Below are positions 35,770 to 46,028 of a stretch of 64,000 nucleotides of DNA, piece by piece. The stretch's first letter is position 1, and each line of letters starts with the position of its first letter. Origin of the DNA: an uncultured Verrucomicrobiota bacterium (GTDB taxonomy: Bacteria; Verrucomicrobiota; Verrucomicrobiia; Limisphaerales; UBA1412); the NCBI GenBank assembly GCA_944389455.1, contig CALXMK010000014.1, positions 1 through 64,000 of the forward strand, in the 5' to 3' direction. Under the pieces are notes generated by a model, which was given only the letters and a program-made list of their open reading frames with translations, was not told where the DNA came from and did no database searches. The position numbers and the translations under genes were made by a program.

Positions 35770-36717
35770 CTATTTAGTGGAAGAATCCTGTTTGATTTTC
35801 TGACGTTGATTCAGGTTTTCACGGAGACGTTCCTTGAGAGGGAGATAGTCTTTATAGGTAATCAGATCGAGTTGTTTTTGGGCTTCATCGAATTGATTAT
35901 TCAGAATAGCGATTCTGGCGAAGTGTAGGATAACGCCTTGTCGTTCGGGTTCGTCAGAGGCCAATTCATACGCCTTCTGCCACCAGGCTCGAGCTTTTGC
36001 TGCATCAAATGGAATGGTATAATAGCAGGTTTGAGCTAACTGAGTGGCGAGAACAAAATCATCAGGATCCATCAAGGCTGCTTTTTCGTAGAGCGTTTGT
36101 GCTAATTGAATAGCCTGGAGTTCATTCAGGAGATAGTAATCCATTGCTTCACGTCGGAAGAGATAAACGACCGCAGCCAGGTTTTTGACGTAAAGAGGTT
36201 CTTTGGGAGCTAACCGGATGGCTTCCTCGTAGTAGGAGAAAGCTTTTTCAGGAGCGCTTCGTTGAGCGAAACTGTTTCCAAGATTATTCCAGAGGACAGG
36301 GTTCTGGGGATGTTTTTCAATCAGTTTATTCCATTGGACAGTTGCGTCATTTTCGTTGCCGATATCGGAGAGAAAACTGGCATAGGCCAATCGTCCTTGC
36401 ATACTGTCCGGATGAGTGGAAAGGTAATCCTCATATAATTGCTTGATTTCACTAAAGTGATCTCGAACACGCAGGGGAAGAGTGGGGTCATCCATTTGAA
36501 TTTCAGAATCTTTGTTGAGAGTCATTTGATCCCGAATCCATTTATCCACTTCCGCCTGAGCCTGGTTATCTTTGTCGATAATTTTTTGCAGTTCTGGTTC
36601 TATATCCGCGATGGAATTAGTGGAGGAGTTTTCGGATGAGGGTTCTTCTGCCCGGCTAAAAGAGACCGGTAAAGAGAGGTAAAGAGAGTATAGCAACAGT
36701 AGCAGAATTAATCGCAT
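35770..36717 (-). CDS. Exported TPR-repeat protein
   Basis: This 315-residue exported protein has a signal peptide ending SRA (about residue 23). TPR units run from about residue 85 (YLSTHPDSMQGRLAYASFL, PVLWNNLGNSFAQRSAPEKAF, YYEEAIRLAPKEPLYVKNLA) to about 280. TPR domains mediate protein-protein contacts. It is the last gene of a tight minus-strand unit with acnA and a small membrane protein. The gap to the preceding gene is only 6 bp. Confidence 0.85.
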   Translation of the reverse strand: MRLILLLLLYSLYLSLPVSFSRAEEPSSENSSTNSIADIEPELQKIIDKDNQAQAEVDKWIRDQMTLNKDSEIQMDDPTLPLRVRDHFSEIKQLYEDYLSTHPDSMQGRLAYASFLSDIGNENDATVQWNKLIEKHPQNPVLWNNLGNSFAQRSAPEKAFSYYEEAIRLAPKEPLYVKNLAAVVYLFRREAMDYYLLNELQAIQLAQTLYEKAALMDPDDFVLATQLAQTCYYTIPFDAAKARAWWQKAYELASDEPERQGVILHFARIAILNNQFDEAQKQLDLITYKDYLPLKERLRENLNQRQKIKQDSSTK

Positions 36718-36723
36718 AGGAGT

Positions 36724-37161
36724 TTATTCTTTTGGAGAGACTTCCGTTTCTACGTCGATAATGTGAGGATCTTTTGAAGAAGTATATCCATTATTCTCTG
36801 TAGGAGAAGAGGGTTCATTGTAAATAGGTGCTGTCCGTTGAGTGTTTTTGACTGGATAATTTGATTTTCCTGTTGCGGTGATTGTTCCGAAAGCGCCTAT
36901 GCTGACTACGACCAGAGTCCAGAATGGGAAAATACCGATTCCGGGAAGAGCTTCGGCTATCAGAGCGGGAAGAAGAATAATCGGACAACCGAGAATAAAA
37001 TAAAGAATAACGGCTACTATACAGTCTATAATAGTGCAAAGAGGCAAGGCAGGCTCAAAAGGCAGCAAAATAATATCTGCGAAGACCGCAATGAAAAAAG
37101 CAACAGCAATGCGGATTTTTGAAAATTTGTTCTTTTGAGAACCTGCCCTGGCTTCATTCAT
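36724..37161 (-). CDS. Small membrane protein between acnA and the TPR gene
   Basis: This 145-residue protein has three closely spaced hydrophobic segments (about residues 17-105; IAVAFFIAVFADIILLPF, LYFILGCPIILLPALIAEALPG, PFWTLVVVSIGAFG) and a polar C-terminal tail. I do not recognise the family with certainty. The start is 4 bp after the acnA stop on the minus strand and the TPR gene follows 6 bp later, so the three are one transcription unit. Confidence 0.72.
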   Translation of the reverse strand: MNEARAGSQKNKFSKIRIAVAFFIAVFADIILLPFEPALPLCTIIDCIVAVILYFILGCPIILLPALIAEALPGIGIFPFWTLVVVSIGAFGTITATGKSNYPVKNTQRTAPIYNEPSSPTENNGYTSSKDPHIIDVETEVSPKE

Positions 37162-37165
37162 ATTT

Positions 37166-39823
37166 TTACTGATTTTGAGAGATCAGCTGCCGCAGCACAT
37201 AGGGAAGAATACCTCCATGGCGATAGTACTCTACTTCCACAGGAGTATCTATTCTGCAAAGGACCGTGATTTCCACAGAGGAGCCGTCCTTGCGAGTGAT
37301 GCGGACAGGGATATCCTGGCGAGGTTCAATTTCTCTGTCCAGTCCTAAAATATCGTAGATTTCCGTTCCATCAAGATTCAGGGATTGAATGCTCTCCTGA
37401 TCTTTGAATTGGAGCGGCAGTACTCCCATTCCGACTAGATTAGAGCGGTGAATCCGTTCAAAACTGCGAGCCAGAACCGCTTTAACTCCTAATAAGGAAG
37501 TTCCTTTGGCAGCCCAATCACGAGAGCTGCCGGTTCCGTATTCCAGTCCGCCCAGAACTAATAGAGGAGTTTTTTCGGAGGCATACTTTATAGCTGCTTC
37601 GTAGATGCTCATTTGTTTTCCGGAGGGTTGATGTACGGTAATGCCTCCTTCCGTGCCGGGAACCATGAGGTTTTTAATTCGGACATTAGCAAATGTGCCT
37701 CGAGTCATGACTCTGTCATTGCCTCGGCGGGAGCCATAGCTGTTGAAGTTTTTCGGTTCGACACCTTGTTCAATTAAATATTTCCCGGCAGGAGTAGTGG
37801 GAGCAAAAGCACCTGCCGGGGAGATATGGTCAGTTGTCACACTGTCTCCAAAGAGGGCTAATGGACGAGCTCCGATAATATTGCCGGATGACTGAGGTGT
37901 CATTGCGAAGTTTTCAAAGAAAGGAGGCTCTTGAATATAGGTGCTTTGACGATCCCAGGCAAAGGTCTTGCCCGTAGGTGCCGGAATTTCATTCCACTTT
38001 TGGTTTCGGACAGCGTAGTTTGTATAGGTCTTTTTGAATACTTCTGGATTCAATGCCTGGGTACAGAAACCCCGGATTTCTTCTTCTTTAGGCCAGATAT
38101 CCTTGAGATAGACAGGGTTTCCTTGAGAATCGTTCCCGATAGGGTCCGTGTCGATATTCAGGTCAACTCTTCCTGCCAGAGCAAAAGCGACGACTAATGG
38201 TGGAGACATCAGATAATTAGCTCGAATGCTGGGGTGAATGCGAGCCTCAAAGTTTCTGTTGCCGGAAAGGACAGCCGCACAGGCCAGTCCATTGGATTTG
38301 ACGGCAGCTTCAATCTCTGGATTGAGCGGACCAGAGTTGCCGATACAGGTCATGCAGCCATAGCCAACGGTATTGAAACCAAGTTGATCGAGATAAGTTT
38401 GAAGTCCGGAATGAGTCAGGTAATCCGTAACAACTTGTGATCCTGGGGCTAATGATGTTTTAACATAGGCGGGGATTTTCATTCCGCGCTGGACAGCTTT
38501 CTGTGCCACAAGCCCGGCGGCAATTAAGAGCGATGGATTGGAGGTGTTAGTGCAGCTGGTAATACTGGCAATCAGGATTGAACCATTATTGATGGAGACC
38601 TGTTGGCCGTTGGCAAGTGAGACTTCTACCGAGGGGATATCTTTCTTAAAGAGAGAACCAAAGTTCTCTTTTTGTTCAGGAAGTTTGATTCTATCTTGAG
38701 GGCGTTTGGGGCCTGCAATGCAGGGTTCTACCGTGCTGAGATCTAATTCAACAACCTGAGAATAATCGACTTCTCCCAGACGAGGAATCCGGAACATTTT
38801 TTGTGCTTTGAAGTAAGCTTCGTAGAGTTCACAGAGTTCTTCGGAGCGTCCGGTTAGACGCATGAATTTTAGACATTCTTCATCTACAGGGAAGAAACCC
38901 ATTGTAGCTCCATATTCGGGAGACATATTGGCAATCACTGCGCGATCAGGGACTGAAAGCGCTGCGGCTCCTTCTCCGAAATATTCTACAAATTTACCGA
39001 CAACCTTAGTTTGACGGAGCAGATTTGTTAAAGTGAGAGCGGCATCGGTCGCAGTTACGCCGGGACGGAGTTTCCCGGTGAGGTGAACTCCTACTACATC
39101 AGGGGTTAGAAAGTAGAGCGGTTGTCCCAACATGCCCGCTTCGGCTTCAATTCCGCCTACTCCCCAGCCCGCAATGCCAAGTCCGTTAATCATTGTTGTG
39201 TGGGAATCGGTTCCGACTACAGTGTCTGGAAATGCGATTCCATCTTTTAAGCGGACTCCGCTGGCCAGGTATTCCAGGTTGACTTGATGGATAATTCCGG
39301 TAGAAGGAGGAATGACTTTGAAGGTTTCAAATGCTTGAGTCCCCCATTTTAACAACTGGTATCGTTCAGCATTGCGTGAGAACTCCATATCCAGGTTTTG
39401 AGCCAGAGCGGTCGGAGTGCCGGAGAAATCTGTCTGAACCGAGTGATCAACCACCAGATCAACGGGAACCATGGGCTCAATCATTCCAGCGTCTTTACCT
39501 AAGCGAGTGACTGCCGAACGCATTGCGGCAAGGTCAACCAATAGGGGAACTCCAGTGAAATCTTGAAGAATGATTCTGGCTACTACAAAAGGAATCTCTT
39601 CTGTTCTTTTTGCTTTCGGTTGCCATTGTGCCAGCGCTTTTACATTTTCTTCCGTAATCCGTTTCCCGTCGCAGTTGCGAAGGACTGATTCCAGAATCAT
39701 ACGGATAGAGATTGGTAAGCGGGAAACAGTTCCCATTCCTGCTTCCTCCAAGGCTGGGAGAGAGTAGTATTCGACTTGATTATGTTGTGTTTTTAAAAGC
39801 CTTTTAGTGTTGAATGGATTCAT
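37166..39823 (-). CDS. acnA: Aconitate hydratase A
   Basis: This 885-residue [4Fe-4S] enzyme interconverts citrate and isocitrate in the TCA cycle. Iron-sulfur ligands are Cys424 ([11 protein letters not shown]) and Cys490 and Cys493 ([13 protein letters not shown]). [23 protein letters not shown] and the C-terminal swivel domain motif [16 protein letters not shown] are typical of the AcnA/IRP1 class. The length is standard. It leads the three-gene leftward unit with the small membrane and TPR proteins; that linkage is unusual for aconitase. No regulatory site is visible upstream. Confidence 0.96.
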   Translation of the reverse strand: MNPFNTKRLLKTQHNQVEYYSLPALEEAGMGTVSRLPISIRMILESVLRNCDGKRITEENVKALAQWQPKAKRTEEIPFVVARIILQDFTGVPLLVDLAAMRSAVTRLGKDAGMIEPMVPVDLVVDHSVQTDFSGTPTALAQNLDMEFSRNAERYQLLKWGTQAFETFKVIPPSTGIIHQVNLEYLASGVRLKDGIAFPDTVVGTDSHTTMINGLGIAGWGVGGIEAEAGMLGQPLYFLTPDVVGVHLTGKLRPGVTATDAALTLTNLLRQTKVVGKFVEYFGEGAAALSVPDRAVIANMSPEYGATMGFFPVDEECLKFMRLTGRSEELCELYEAYFKAQKMFRIPRLGEVDYSQVVELDLSTVEPCIAGPKRPQDRIKLPEQKENFGSLFKKDIPSVEVSLANGQQVSINNGSILIASITSCTNTSNPSLLIAAGLVAQKAVQRGMKIPAYVKTSLAPGSQVVTDYLTHSGLQTYLDQLGFNTVGYGCMTCIGNSGPLNPEIEAAVKSNGLACAAVLSGNRNFEARIHPSIRANYLMSPPLVVAFALAGRVDLNIDTDPIGNDSQGNPVYLKDIWPKEEEIRGFCTQALNPEVFKKTYTNYAVRNQKWNEIPAPTGKTFAWDRQSTYIQEPPFFENFAMTPQSSGNIIGARPLALFGDSVTTDHISPAGAFAPTTPAGKYLIEQGVEPKNFNSYGSRRGNDRVMTRGTFANVRIKNLMVPGTEGGITVHQPSGKQMSIYEAAIKYASEKTPLLVLGGLEYGTGSSRDWAAKGTSLLGVKAVLARSFERIHRSNLVGMGVLPLQFKDQESIQSLNLDGTEIYDILGLDREIEPRQDIPVRITRKDGSSVEITVLCRIDTPVEVEYYRHGGILPYVLRQLISQNQ

Positions 39824-40044
39824 TGTGTGTGTATGTGGTAATTCACTAAATACTGATTACCAGTTCCTATTATTATACTATTAAAGGGTGTTTTTGTCCA
39901 ACGGATTCAGGAGCGGGCTGGGAGGAAGGGCAGGGAGTGAATTTATCGTTTTGCATGATGCAGAATTGCGTTCTGATGAGCAAAAGAATAGAGTGATAGG
40001 AACAATAAAGGAGATAAATACTCTTGCATGAGTGTAAAAAAAGA

Positions 40045-40072
40045 CCCGAAAGGGGGTTATTCCACTTTCGGG
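40045..40072 (-). terminator. Intrinsic terminator of the GH43 gene
   Basis: CCCGAAAG (40045-40052) and CTTTCGGG (40065-40072) form an 8-bp stem. On the minus strand the stem is followed by TCTTTTTTT. It lies about 30 bp beyond the GH43 stop. Confidence 0.85.
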
Positions 40073-40101
40073 ATGTTTTTTAGGAGAAGAACTGTTTTAG
40101 A

Positions 40102-41685
40102 TTATTTAGAAATTTTATCTTCTATCCGGAAGTAATCGATATCGACATATCCTCCGGATGTTTGGGTTGCATAATTGAATATTCCAAATCGATAGCCCAT
40201 GAAGTGGGGAAGAGTATATTCCATTTTCAGCGTATTGCCTATGGGGGTCCATTCTTTCCCATTTAGACTATAATAAAAATAGCCGAGGTCTGTACGGTTT
40301 CTGAAATCGCATTCGGCTTTTAGATAAACTATATTTCCATTGAGAGGAATAGTTTCCGGCTCAAAAGCTCCTTTGCCGGAGCCGTTTGTTATTACAATGA
40401 ATTTTCCCTCTTTATCTGCTTTGACTCCGACCGCTCCGTATTTAAGTTGGAAAAGTGAGAGCCCGGCATAGTCTCCCTCTTTCATAGCGGATACATCCAT
40501 GCTGATCTGTGCGGAGGAAACAGGACCGAAAGTACGCTGTGTCAAAGTGTTTTTAGCTTGCAGCAGGTTAGGTGAGATTTTACCCGTAGTCAGGCGAAGA
40601 TAACCTTGGCGTTTATCGAGTGACCATAGTGAGTTATCAGGATTGTGGTTCCATTGCCAAACGAGGGGCAATAATTTATCTCCCGGCTGACGTGAGAAAT
40701 CATCGGAACATACAATTCCGGGAACTAGACCATTAGAGGCAGGTAAGTCAAGATATTGAGGAGCAAGCCCATTCGTTCCTAATACAGGCCAATCGTCATG
40801 CCATTTTACGGGAACCAGATAAGGAATGCGGCCTACGGATCCGCAGTCTTGAAACAGATAGGCGAACCAGCGTCCGTCAGGAGTGTCTATTAGACCTCCT
40901 TGGGCAATTCCACGATCTTGGAAAACAACTTTTCCTTCGTAAGGTCCTGTGATTTTATCTGCCCGGTGCACAATCACAGTGCGCATGCCGTTTCGAGGCC
41001 AAGTAATGTTGAATAGATAATATTTACCATTAACTTTAAAAAGTTGTGAGCCTTCAGCTCCGAGCATAATATTATTTCCTGCCGGGGCGCTGGCATTTTC
41101 TATGAGTACCCGCTCCGTTCCTGGAATGACACCTGAAAGATCATCCTTAAGTTCGGCAATAAAGAGTCTTCCGTTTCCGTAGACCATATAGATTTTTCCA
41201 TCTTCCTCAAAAAAAAAGTTCAGATCGTGATATGCCGGACTGAATTCTATCTGCTCCCATGGGCCATTTTCCAAGTCTTCTGTAATAAAGAAATAGGTTT
41301 TATTTGTTGTTTGGGCAAAAGTGGATAGATAGAATTTTCCATTATGGTAACGGATACAGCTGGCCCATGAACCTTGTCCGTAGGTGTTTTTGCCCTCTTC
41401 CAAATTCATGCTTGGGAGGTTGGCCGTCAAAATATCGTATGCGTAATTAACGGTTTTCCAATTGGAAAGGTCTGTTGATTTCATAATAGGGACACCGGGC
41501 ACCATGTGCATGGTGGTACTGCTCATGTAGTAATTATTCCCTACACGTACCATAGAAACATCCGGTACATCTGCGTAGATTAGTGGGTTTTGAGCTTTAT
41601 TGGACTGAGCCGATGCGTCGGCAGATAATCCCGCGAGTATTGCAGCGGTAAGTAATATGAATTTTTTCATTTTGTTTACTATCAA
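40102..41685 (-). CDS. Secreted glycoside hydrolase family 43 (beta-xylosidase/arabinofuranosidase-like)
   Basis: This secreted enzyme of about 522 residues probably releases xylose or arabinose from plant glycans. The open frame starts at TTG 41685, but ATG at 41670 begins a clean signal peptide (MKKFILLTAAILAG...ASAQ). A five-bladed propeller follows: ADVPDVSMVRVGNNYY (base Asp), AYHDLNFFFEEDGKIY (Asp) and GAEGSQLFKVNGKYYL (acid Glu). The C-terminal beta-sandwich of about 190 residues (GYRFGIFNYATQTSGGYVDIDYF) is the GH43 accessory domain. The linkage specificity cannot be told. It is divergent from the alpha-galactosidase gene. Confidence 0.88.
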   Translation of the reverse strand: MIVNKMKKFILLTAAILAGLSADASAQSNKAQNPLIYADVPDVSMVRVGNNYYMSSTTMHMVPGVPIMKSTDLSNWKTVNYAYDILTANLPSMNLEEGKNTYGQGSWASCIRYHNGKFYLSTFAQTTNKTYFFITEDLENGPWEQIEFSPAYHDLNFFFEEDGKIYMVYGNGRLFIAELKDDLSGVIPGTERVLIENASAPAGNNIMLGAEGSQLFKVNGKYYLFNITWPRNGMRTVIVHRADKITGPYEGKVVFQDRGIAQGGLIDTPDGRWFAYLFQDCGSVGRIPYLVPVKWHDDWPVLGTNGLAPQYLDLPASNGLVPGIVCSDDFSRQPGDKLLPLVWQWNHNPDNSLWSLDKRQGYLRLTTGKISPNLLQAKNTLTQRTFGPVSSAQISMDVSAMKEGDYAGLSLFQLKYGAVGVKADKEGKFIVITNGSGKGAFEPETIPLNGNIVYLKAECDFRNRTDLGYFYYSLNGKEWTPIGNTLKMEYTLPHFMGYRFGIFNYATQTSGGYVDIDYFRIEDKISK

Positions 41686-41978
41686 TTTTGCGTATTTAGG
41701 AATTTAATATTTGATGATATCCGCTCTTTGAATTAACTAAATGATAGCGATATTGTTTGGAATGTCAAGCAAGTTTCTCTGTAATCGGAGTTTTTCTGGT
41801 TTCAAGTGTGATAAGAAAGTCTCAAGTAAACTGTAGTTATTTATCCCATTTATAATTCCAAGTTTTTAGGAAGTCTTTTTTTAATATTGGATGGAGATTG
41901 GAGCCTATTCATAAGAGAGGAATAGATTTTAAAAGGCTGACAAAGCAAAATTATTTTGATAAAAAAGAGATATAAGTT
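41671..41978. other. Divergent intergenic region between GH43 and alpha-galactosidase
   Basis: These 308 bp separate two divergently transcribed secreted glycosidase genes and must contain both promoters. It is AT-rich. CTGACA at 41938-41943 upstream of the alpha-galactosidase could be a -35 element, but no convincing -10 is in place. No clear operator palindrome, RNA gene or coding frame is visible. Confidence 0.5.
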
Positions 41979-44480
41979 ATGAGAAATTCACGATACTTAT
42001 GGAGTGTGGCAGCTGTTTTTTTACTAATACAGACTGTGGAATCATATGCGGCAATTCCAAGCGCCGAAGAGCTTAGTCAAGCTCAAGCATGGGCTTCAGC
42101 GCGTTTTAAGGGAGAGGTGCCAGTGTCCAGTAAAGATATCGGTTTGATTGTACTGGCCAATAATGATCCTGTGCAAAAGAGAGGACGCAATGGCAGAGCG
42201 ATGAATATCGCCGGCCAAACTTATACGAGAGGTTTGTATTGTCATGCGATGAGCCATGTGGAGGTAAAGTTACCGGCCAGCGCAGCGATGCTGGAAGCTG
42301 AGATTGGTATTGATACTAATCAAGATACTTCTGGAGGAAGGGGAAGTGTGTTTTTTGTGGTCAAAAGTGGTTCGGAGGAGCTTTTTCGCTCCGAGTTAAT
42401 CAGAGAAGGAATGCCTCCCCGGCAGATTAAAGTGGATTTAAAAGGGGCTAAGTTTTTCTCTTTAATTGTGGAGGATGCGGGGGATGGAATTGCTTGTGAT
42501 CAGTCCGATTGGGCTGATTTACGTGTTAAAATGTCCGATGGATCTCTTCTTTGGGTAGATGAGCTGCCTATTTTGAATCAAGAGACCGTGCCCATTGAGA
42601 TAGGGCCATTCTTTTCTTTTACCTTTAATGGTGAAAATTCCAAAGATTTATTGCCTAATTGGAATTTGATTCGCCGTCACGGCAATCCGGAAGAAGGAAA
42701 AATTAAACATGAATTGATTTGGCAGCAGCCTCAGGGCGGATTGCAGGTTCGCTGCGAAGCGGTGGAATATTGCGATTATCCCACGGTAGAGTGGACTTTG
42801 TATTTCAAGAATACGGGAGAAGAAAAGACACCGATTTTGGAAAATATCAATGCCCTAGATGCTGAATTCCCGATACGAGGAGGATTGGATCCTATTTTGC
42901 ATCATCAAATAGGGACTCCTTCTACTCAAAGTGATTATAAACCGATGACATCTTCTATAGCACAGGGGAATCATTTGCAGTTTACTCCAGCGGGAGGAAG
43001 AGGAACGGATGGTAATTATCCGTATTATAACCTGGAATATCCGGGTGATGGAGGAGTCATTATGGTTGTAGGGTGGCCGGGACAGTGGAAGGCCGAGTTT
43101 AGCCGTCAAACTTCCGAGAAGAAAATACGCATGATTGCCGGGCAGGAATTGACTCATTTGAGCTTGCTGCCGGGAGAGGAGATCAGAACTCCTTTAATGG
43201 TGCTGCAATTTTGGGCCGGAGAGTATATTGATTCTCAAAATGTATGGCGTTCTTGGATGCTCGACTATAATGTGCCGCAAACGGATGGGAAACCGGCTCC
43301 GCTGCATTGGGCAGCCTGCAGTTCTCATCAATATGCAGAGATGATTAAGGCCGACAGCGCCAGTCAGAAGCATTGTATCGATCGTTACTTGGCCGAAAAA
43401 ATCGGTTTGGAGTATTGGTGGATGGACGCAGGATGGTATGTGAATGACGGTACCTGGGTTAATACGGGAACTTGGGAAGTGGATCAGAATCGTTTCCCAG
43501 GAGGGCTCAAGCCAATTACGGATCATGGCCATTCCAAAGGAGTAAAGAGTTTAGTTTGGTTTGAGCCGGAGCGGGTTACCCCCGGAACTTGGCTTTATAC
43601 GGAGCATCCGGAGTGGCTTTTGCCGCTGGAAGGGAAGGATACGGAATGGAGACTTTTGAATATGGGCAATCCGGAAGCGTGGAATTGGCTGGTAAATCAT
43701 ATTGACGGATTGATTAAGAGCGAGGGAATCGATTTATATCGTCAGGATTTTAATATCGCGCCGCTGCCATATTGGAGAAAGGCCGATGCTCCCGACCGTC
43801 AGGGAATTACTGAAAATAAATATGTCTGCGGCTATTTGGCTTATTGGGATGAATTGCTCAAACGTCATCCCGGGATGCTGATTGACAGTTGTGCCAGCGG
43901 AGGTCGCCGAAATGATTTGGAGACGCTGCGCCGCTCGGTACCGCTTCTGCGGAGCGATTATATTTTTGAGCCAATAGGCCAGCAGGGTCACTCATACGGA
44001 ATGGCTCTTTGGGTACCTTTGTTCGGAACAGGAGTTATGGGGGAGGATTTATATACATTCCTCAGTTGTATGACTCCTTATGTTAATTCCTGCTGGGATA
44101 TACGCTCAGCGGATGTGGATCACTCGGCAAAGCTGCGTAATTATCAAATCTGGGCAGAGGTTAAGGATTATTTTTACGGAGATTATTATCCTCTGACTCG
44201 TTATCAGCTTGAGCCGGATCTTTGGATGGCATGGCAATATCATCGTCCTGATAAAGAGGAGGGAATGGTTTTGGCTTTCGCGCGGCAGGATACGCCTTAT
44301 CCTTCTTTGAGGGTAAGGCTAATGGCCTTAGATGAAAATGCGATTTATCGAATTACTTCTCCTCTGAATGCTGAATTGGATTTGCAGCTTCAGGGAGGTG
44401 AATTACTGCGGAAAGGATTTGTTTTCACCAGTCAAAATATGCCGGAAGCGCATCTGATTGTTTATAAAAAAGTGCAGTAA
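41979..44480 (+). CDS. Secreted alpha-galactosidase-like enzyme (GH36 type) with NPCBM domain
   Basis: This 833-residue secreted enzyme has a signal peptide of about 24 residues. An NPCBM carbohydrate-binding domain covers about 45-195 (RGLYCHAMSHVEVKLP), a beta-sandwich about 200-420, and a GH36-type (beta/alpha)8 barrel about 440-740. Key residues are the nucleophile Asp590 in DLYRQDFN and the probable acid/base Asp660 in LLRSDY. Further barrel motifs are WWMDAGWY, WFEPERVTPGTW and DSCASGGRRND. It would hydrolyse alpha-galactosides, although NPCBM-GH36 enzymes also include other specificities. A terminator follows at 44501. Confidence 0.88.
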   Translation: MRNSRYLWSVAAVFLLIQTVESYAAIPSAEELSQAQAWASARFKGEVPVSSKDIGLIVLANNDPVQKRGRNGRAMNIAGQTYTRGLYCHAMSHVEVKLPASAAMLEAEIGIDTNQDTSGGRGSVFFVVKSGSEELFRSELIREGMPPRQIKVDLKGAKFFSLIVEDAGDGIACDQSDWADLRVKMSDGSLLWVDELPILNQETVPIEIGPFFSFTFNGENSKDLLPNWNLIRRHGNPEEGKIKHELIWQQPQGGLQVRCEAVEYCDYPTVEWTLYFKNTGEEKTPILENINALDAEFPIRGGLDPILHHQIGTPSTQSDYKPMTSSIAQGNHLQFTPAGGRGTDGNYPYYNLEYPGDGGVIMVVGWPGQWKAEFSRQTSEKKIRMIAGQELTHLSLLPGEEIRTPLMVLQFWAGEYIDSQNVWRSWMLDYNVPQTDGKPAPLHWAACSSHQYAEMIKADSASQKHCIDRYLAEKIGLEYWWMDAGWYVNDGTWVNTGTWEVDQNRFPGGLKPITDHGHSKGVKSLVWFEPERVTPGTWLYTEHPEWLLPLEGKDTEWRLLNMGNPEAWNWLVNHIDGLIKSEGIDLYRQDFNIAPLPYWRKADAPDRQGITENKYVCGYLAYWDELLKRHPGMLIDSCASGGRRNDLETLRRSVPLLRSDYIFEPIGQQGHSYGMALWVPLFGTGVMGEDLYTFLSCMTPYVNSCWDIRSADVDHSAKLRNYQIWAEVKDYFYGDYYPLTRYQLEPDLWMAWQYHRPDKEEGMVLAFARQDTPYPSLRVRLMALDENAIYRITSPLNAELDLQLQGGELLRKGFVFTSQNMPEAHLIVYKKVQ

Positions 44481-44500
44481 CACAAATCTTTTTTGAAGCT

Positions 44501-44533
44501 AAGAGCGGTGGGGAATAGATCTCTGCCGCTCTT
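44501..44533 (+). terminator. Intrinsic terminator of the alpha-galactosidase gene
   Basis: AAGAGCGG (44501-44508) pairs with CCGCTCTT (44526-44533) with a long loop, followed by TTTATATA. It lies 21 bp past the stop. Confidence 0.7.
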
Positions 44534-45144
44534 TTATATATAAAGAGAAAGTTTAAACACAAAAAATTATTGGAAAGTGAATTAGTTACCAGCTGACATT
44601 TTTTTAAGGGATAGAAGGAAGAGGGGAGAGAATTATTTTATAGAGAGTACAAGGTCTTTCTATCATCAGGAACGAAGCCTCTTTCTTGTTGGAATTAGAT
44701 TTCAAATAGTCAAAGAGTGTCTCTCTATTTAGGCGGATTATTTTCATATTCCAGATGTTTTCTCAGATTCCTTATTGATTCCCTTGCGGAACTTCATCTT
44801 GCGTTTACGGCTTCCTGATTTCTTTCAAAGATTTTTCCTTTTTTGAGTAATTTGAATATTTTTTATTCAGGCAGGATAAATAGTCTTTAAGTGAGTAGAG
44901 AAGTAGGTGGATATCAAGAGCTTGAGTCTATTTTTACAGATAGAATAATTGTAAATAGATGATATGAAAAGAGCAATTTAGGATGGGAAAAAGAGTATTG
45001 AACGAAAACTTTTGAAAAAAAGCTTTTCATTTCTTTAAAAAAAAGTAATCTCAAGAAAAGTTTGAGAAGAGAGCCTGGAATGATTGAAGATAGAAGAAAA
45101 AGCATAATCACATAATCGAAGTAAATAGAGTCTTATTAAGAGAC

Positions 45145-45159
45145 TTATAGATTGGAGAT
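45145..45159 (+). repeat. 15-nt direct repeat upstream of the small membrane genes (copy 1)
   Basis: TTATAGATTGGAGAT occurs here and at 46449-46463. Each copy is followed within 6 bp by an ATG beginning ATGAA. At copy 1 that frame closes after seven codons; at copy 2 it continues for 37 codons. This looks like a duplicated translation-start region and fits the tandem-duplication history of this region. Confidence 0.6.
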
Positions 45160-45209
45160 AAGAAGATGAAAGGTATAAGCGTATTGTAAATAGAAAGGAG
45201 AAGTGAGAT

Positions 45210-45605
45210 ATGAAGAGTAATCAGCAGGGAATGGATAAAGACCGATTTGATAAATATCTATTTATAGCGGTGATACTTGGGTTTATTAGTTTAAAAGTAT
45301 CTTTTTTGGCACATTTCTTTGGACGGGAAGTGTTTTATTGGTATTCTGTCTATAGAAGTACATTTGTGATTCATTTTTTTTATATTCAATATGCTTTAAG
45401 TTTCTTATTGTGCGGATACCTGTTCTTTCTGGGAGTCAAATTACTCTCCAATGCAAATACGCTCGATAAACGCCGGGTTGGTTATATGATTATTATATGG
45501 GGAATAGTGACGTTTGTATTTTATCTTTTGATCAATGAATTGGAGAGGATGGAGATTAAAAATCCAGAAATTTTTCATACTCTATTGTCAAATAACTATT
45601 TGTGA
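45210..45605 (+). CDS. Small polytopic membrane protein 1 (tandem orphan family)
   Basis: This 131-residue protein has about three hydrophobic segments (LFIAVILGFISLKVSFLAHF, FYIQYALSFLLCGYLFFLGV, VGYMIIIWGIVTFVFYLLI) with a short charged loop (LDKRR) between the last two. A strong ribosome binding site (AAAGGAG) precedes the ATG. The order of short charged N terminus, helix, loop, helix, basic loop and helix recurs in the next two genes and in the broken genes at 49333 and 49724. I propose one rapidly diverging family from this layout; primary identity is low. No known family is recognised. Confidence 0.7.
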   Translation: MKSNQQGMDKDRFDKYLFIAVILGFISLKVSFLAHFFGREVFYWYSVYRSTFVIHFFYIQYALSFLLCGYLFFLGVKLLSNANTLDKRRVGYMIIIWGIVTFVFYLLINELERMEIKNPEIFHTLLSNNYL

Positions 45606-46006
45606 ATTTTGAGGAGGGAAAGTATATGAAGATATTGGATAGGATTTTAGAGAAAATTAATAGAATAGAGAAAGAGGAAGATGTATTTTATAAGTATGTT
45701 TCCATCGGTTTAGTATTATTAATCATTGTGCAGTACTATCCGATAGTATTTTACTTTTTTGAGCTGATAGAATTTGATTCTGTCGGCAAATATGGAATTG
45801 TAGCATCTTTAAAAATAATGTTTTTAACTTTTCTGGCAGCGATGCCGTCGGTGGTGTTGATTCTTTTAGGATTGAGATTGATTGAGAAAACGGATTCCCG
45901 GTATAGGTATGGGATAGGGACTGTTTTTATTTTATCCGGATTGATAGGGGCTTTTTTTAATGGGCTGCTCGGATGCCTGGAGCAGACTTCATGGTGGGAT
46001 ATATGA
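45602..46006 (+). CDS. Small polytopic membrane protein 2 (tandem orphan family)
   Basis: The open frame begins at GTG 45602, but ATG at 45626 is the probable start. GAGGAGGG lies 7 bp before it, and the frame then opens MKILDRILEKINRIEKEEDVF. The 126-residue product has the same plan as its neighbours: a charged amphipathic N terminus, FYKYVSIGLVLLIIVQYY, a middle helix, GLRLIEKTDSRYRYGIG as the polar loop, and a final helix. The phrase D-x-F-Y-K matches D-N-E-F-Y-K in protein 3. The function is unknown. Confidence 0.7.
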   Translation: MNFEEGKYMKILDRILEKINRIEKEEDVFYKYVSIGLVLLIIVQYYPIVFYFFELIEFDSVGKYGIVASLKIMFLTFLAAMPSVVLILLGLRLIEKTDSRYRYGIGTVFILSGLIGAFFNGLLGCLEQTSWWDI

Positions 46007-46028
46007 TAATAGAAAGTGAGGAGGAGAT

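Larger units (their letters stand above)
44481..45209. other. Long AT-rich gene-free stretch
   Basis: The first 53 bp hold a terminator hairpin (44501-44533). The remaining roughly 675 bp are AT-rich with no convincing coding frame on either strand; the one long minus frame is low-complexity hydrophobic and I reject it. It ends with TTATAGATTGGAGAT (45145-45159), which recurs at 46449-46463. It probably marks the left boundary of the orphan membrane-protein island. Confidence 0.55.

Noticed and set aside
44914..45111. A 65-codon hydrophobic minus-strand frame
   Set aside because: Low-complexity hydrophobic sequence read from an A/T-rich non-coding stretch, with no ribosome binding site or family match.
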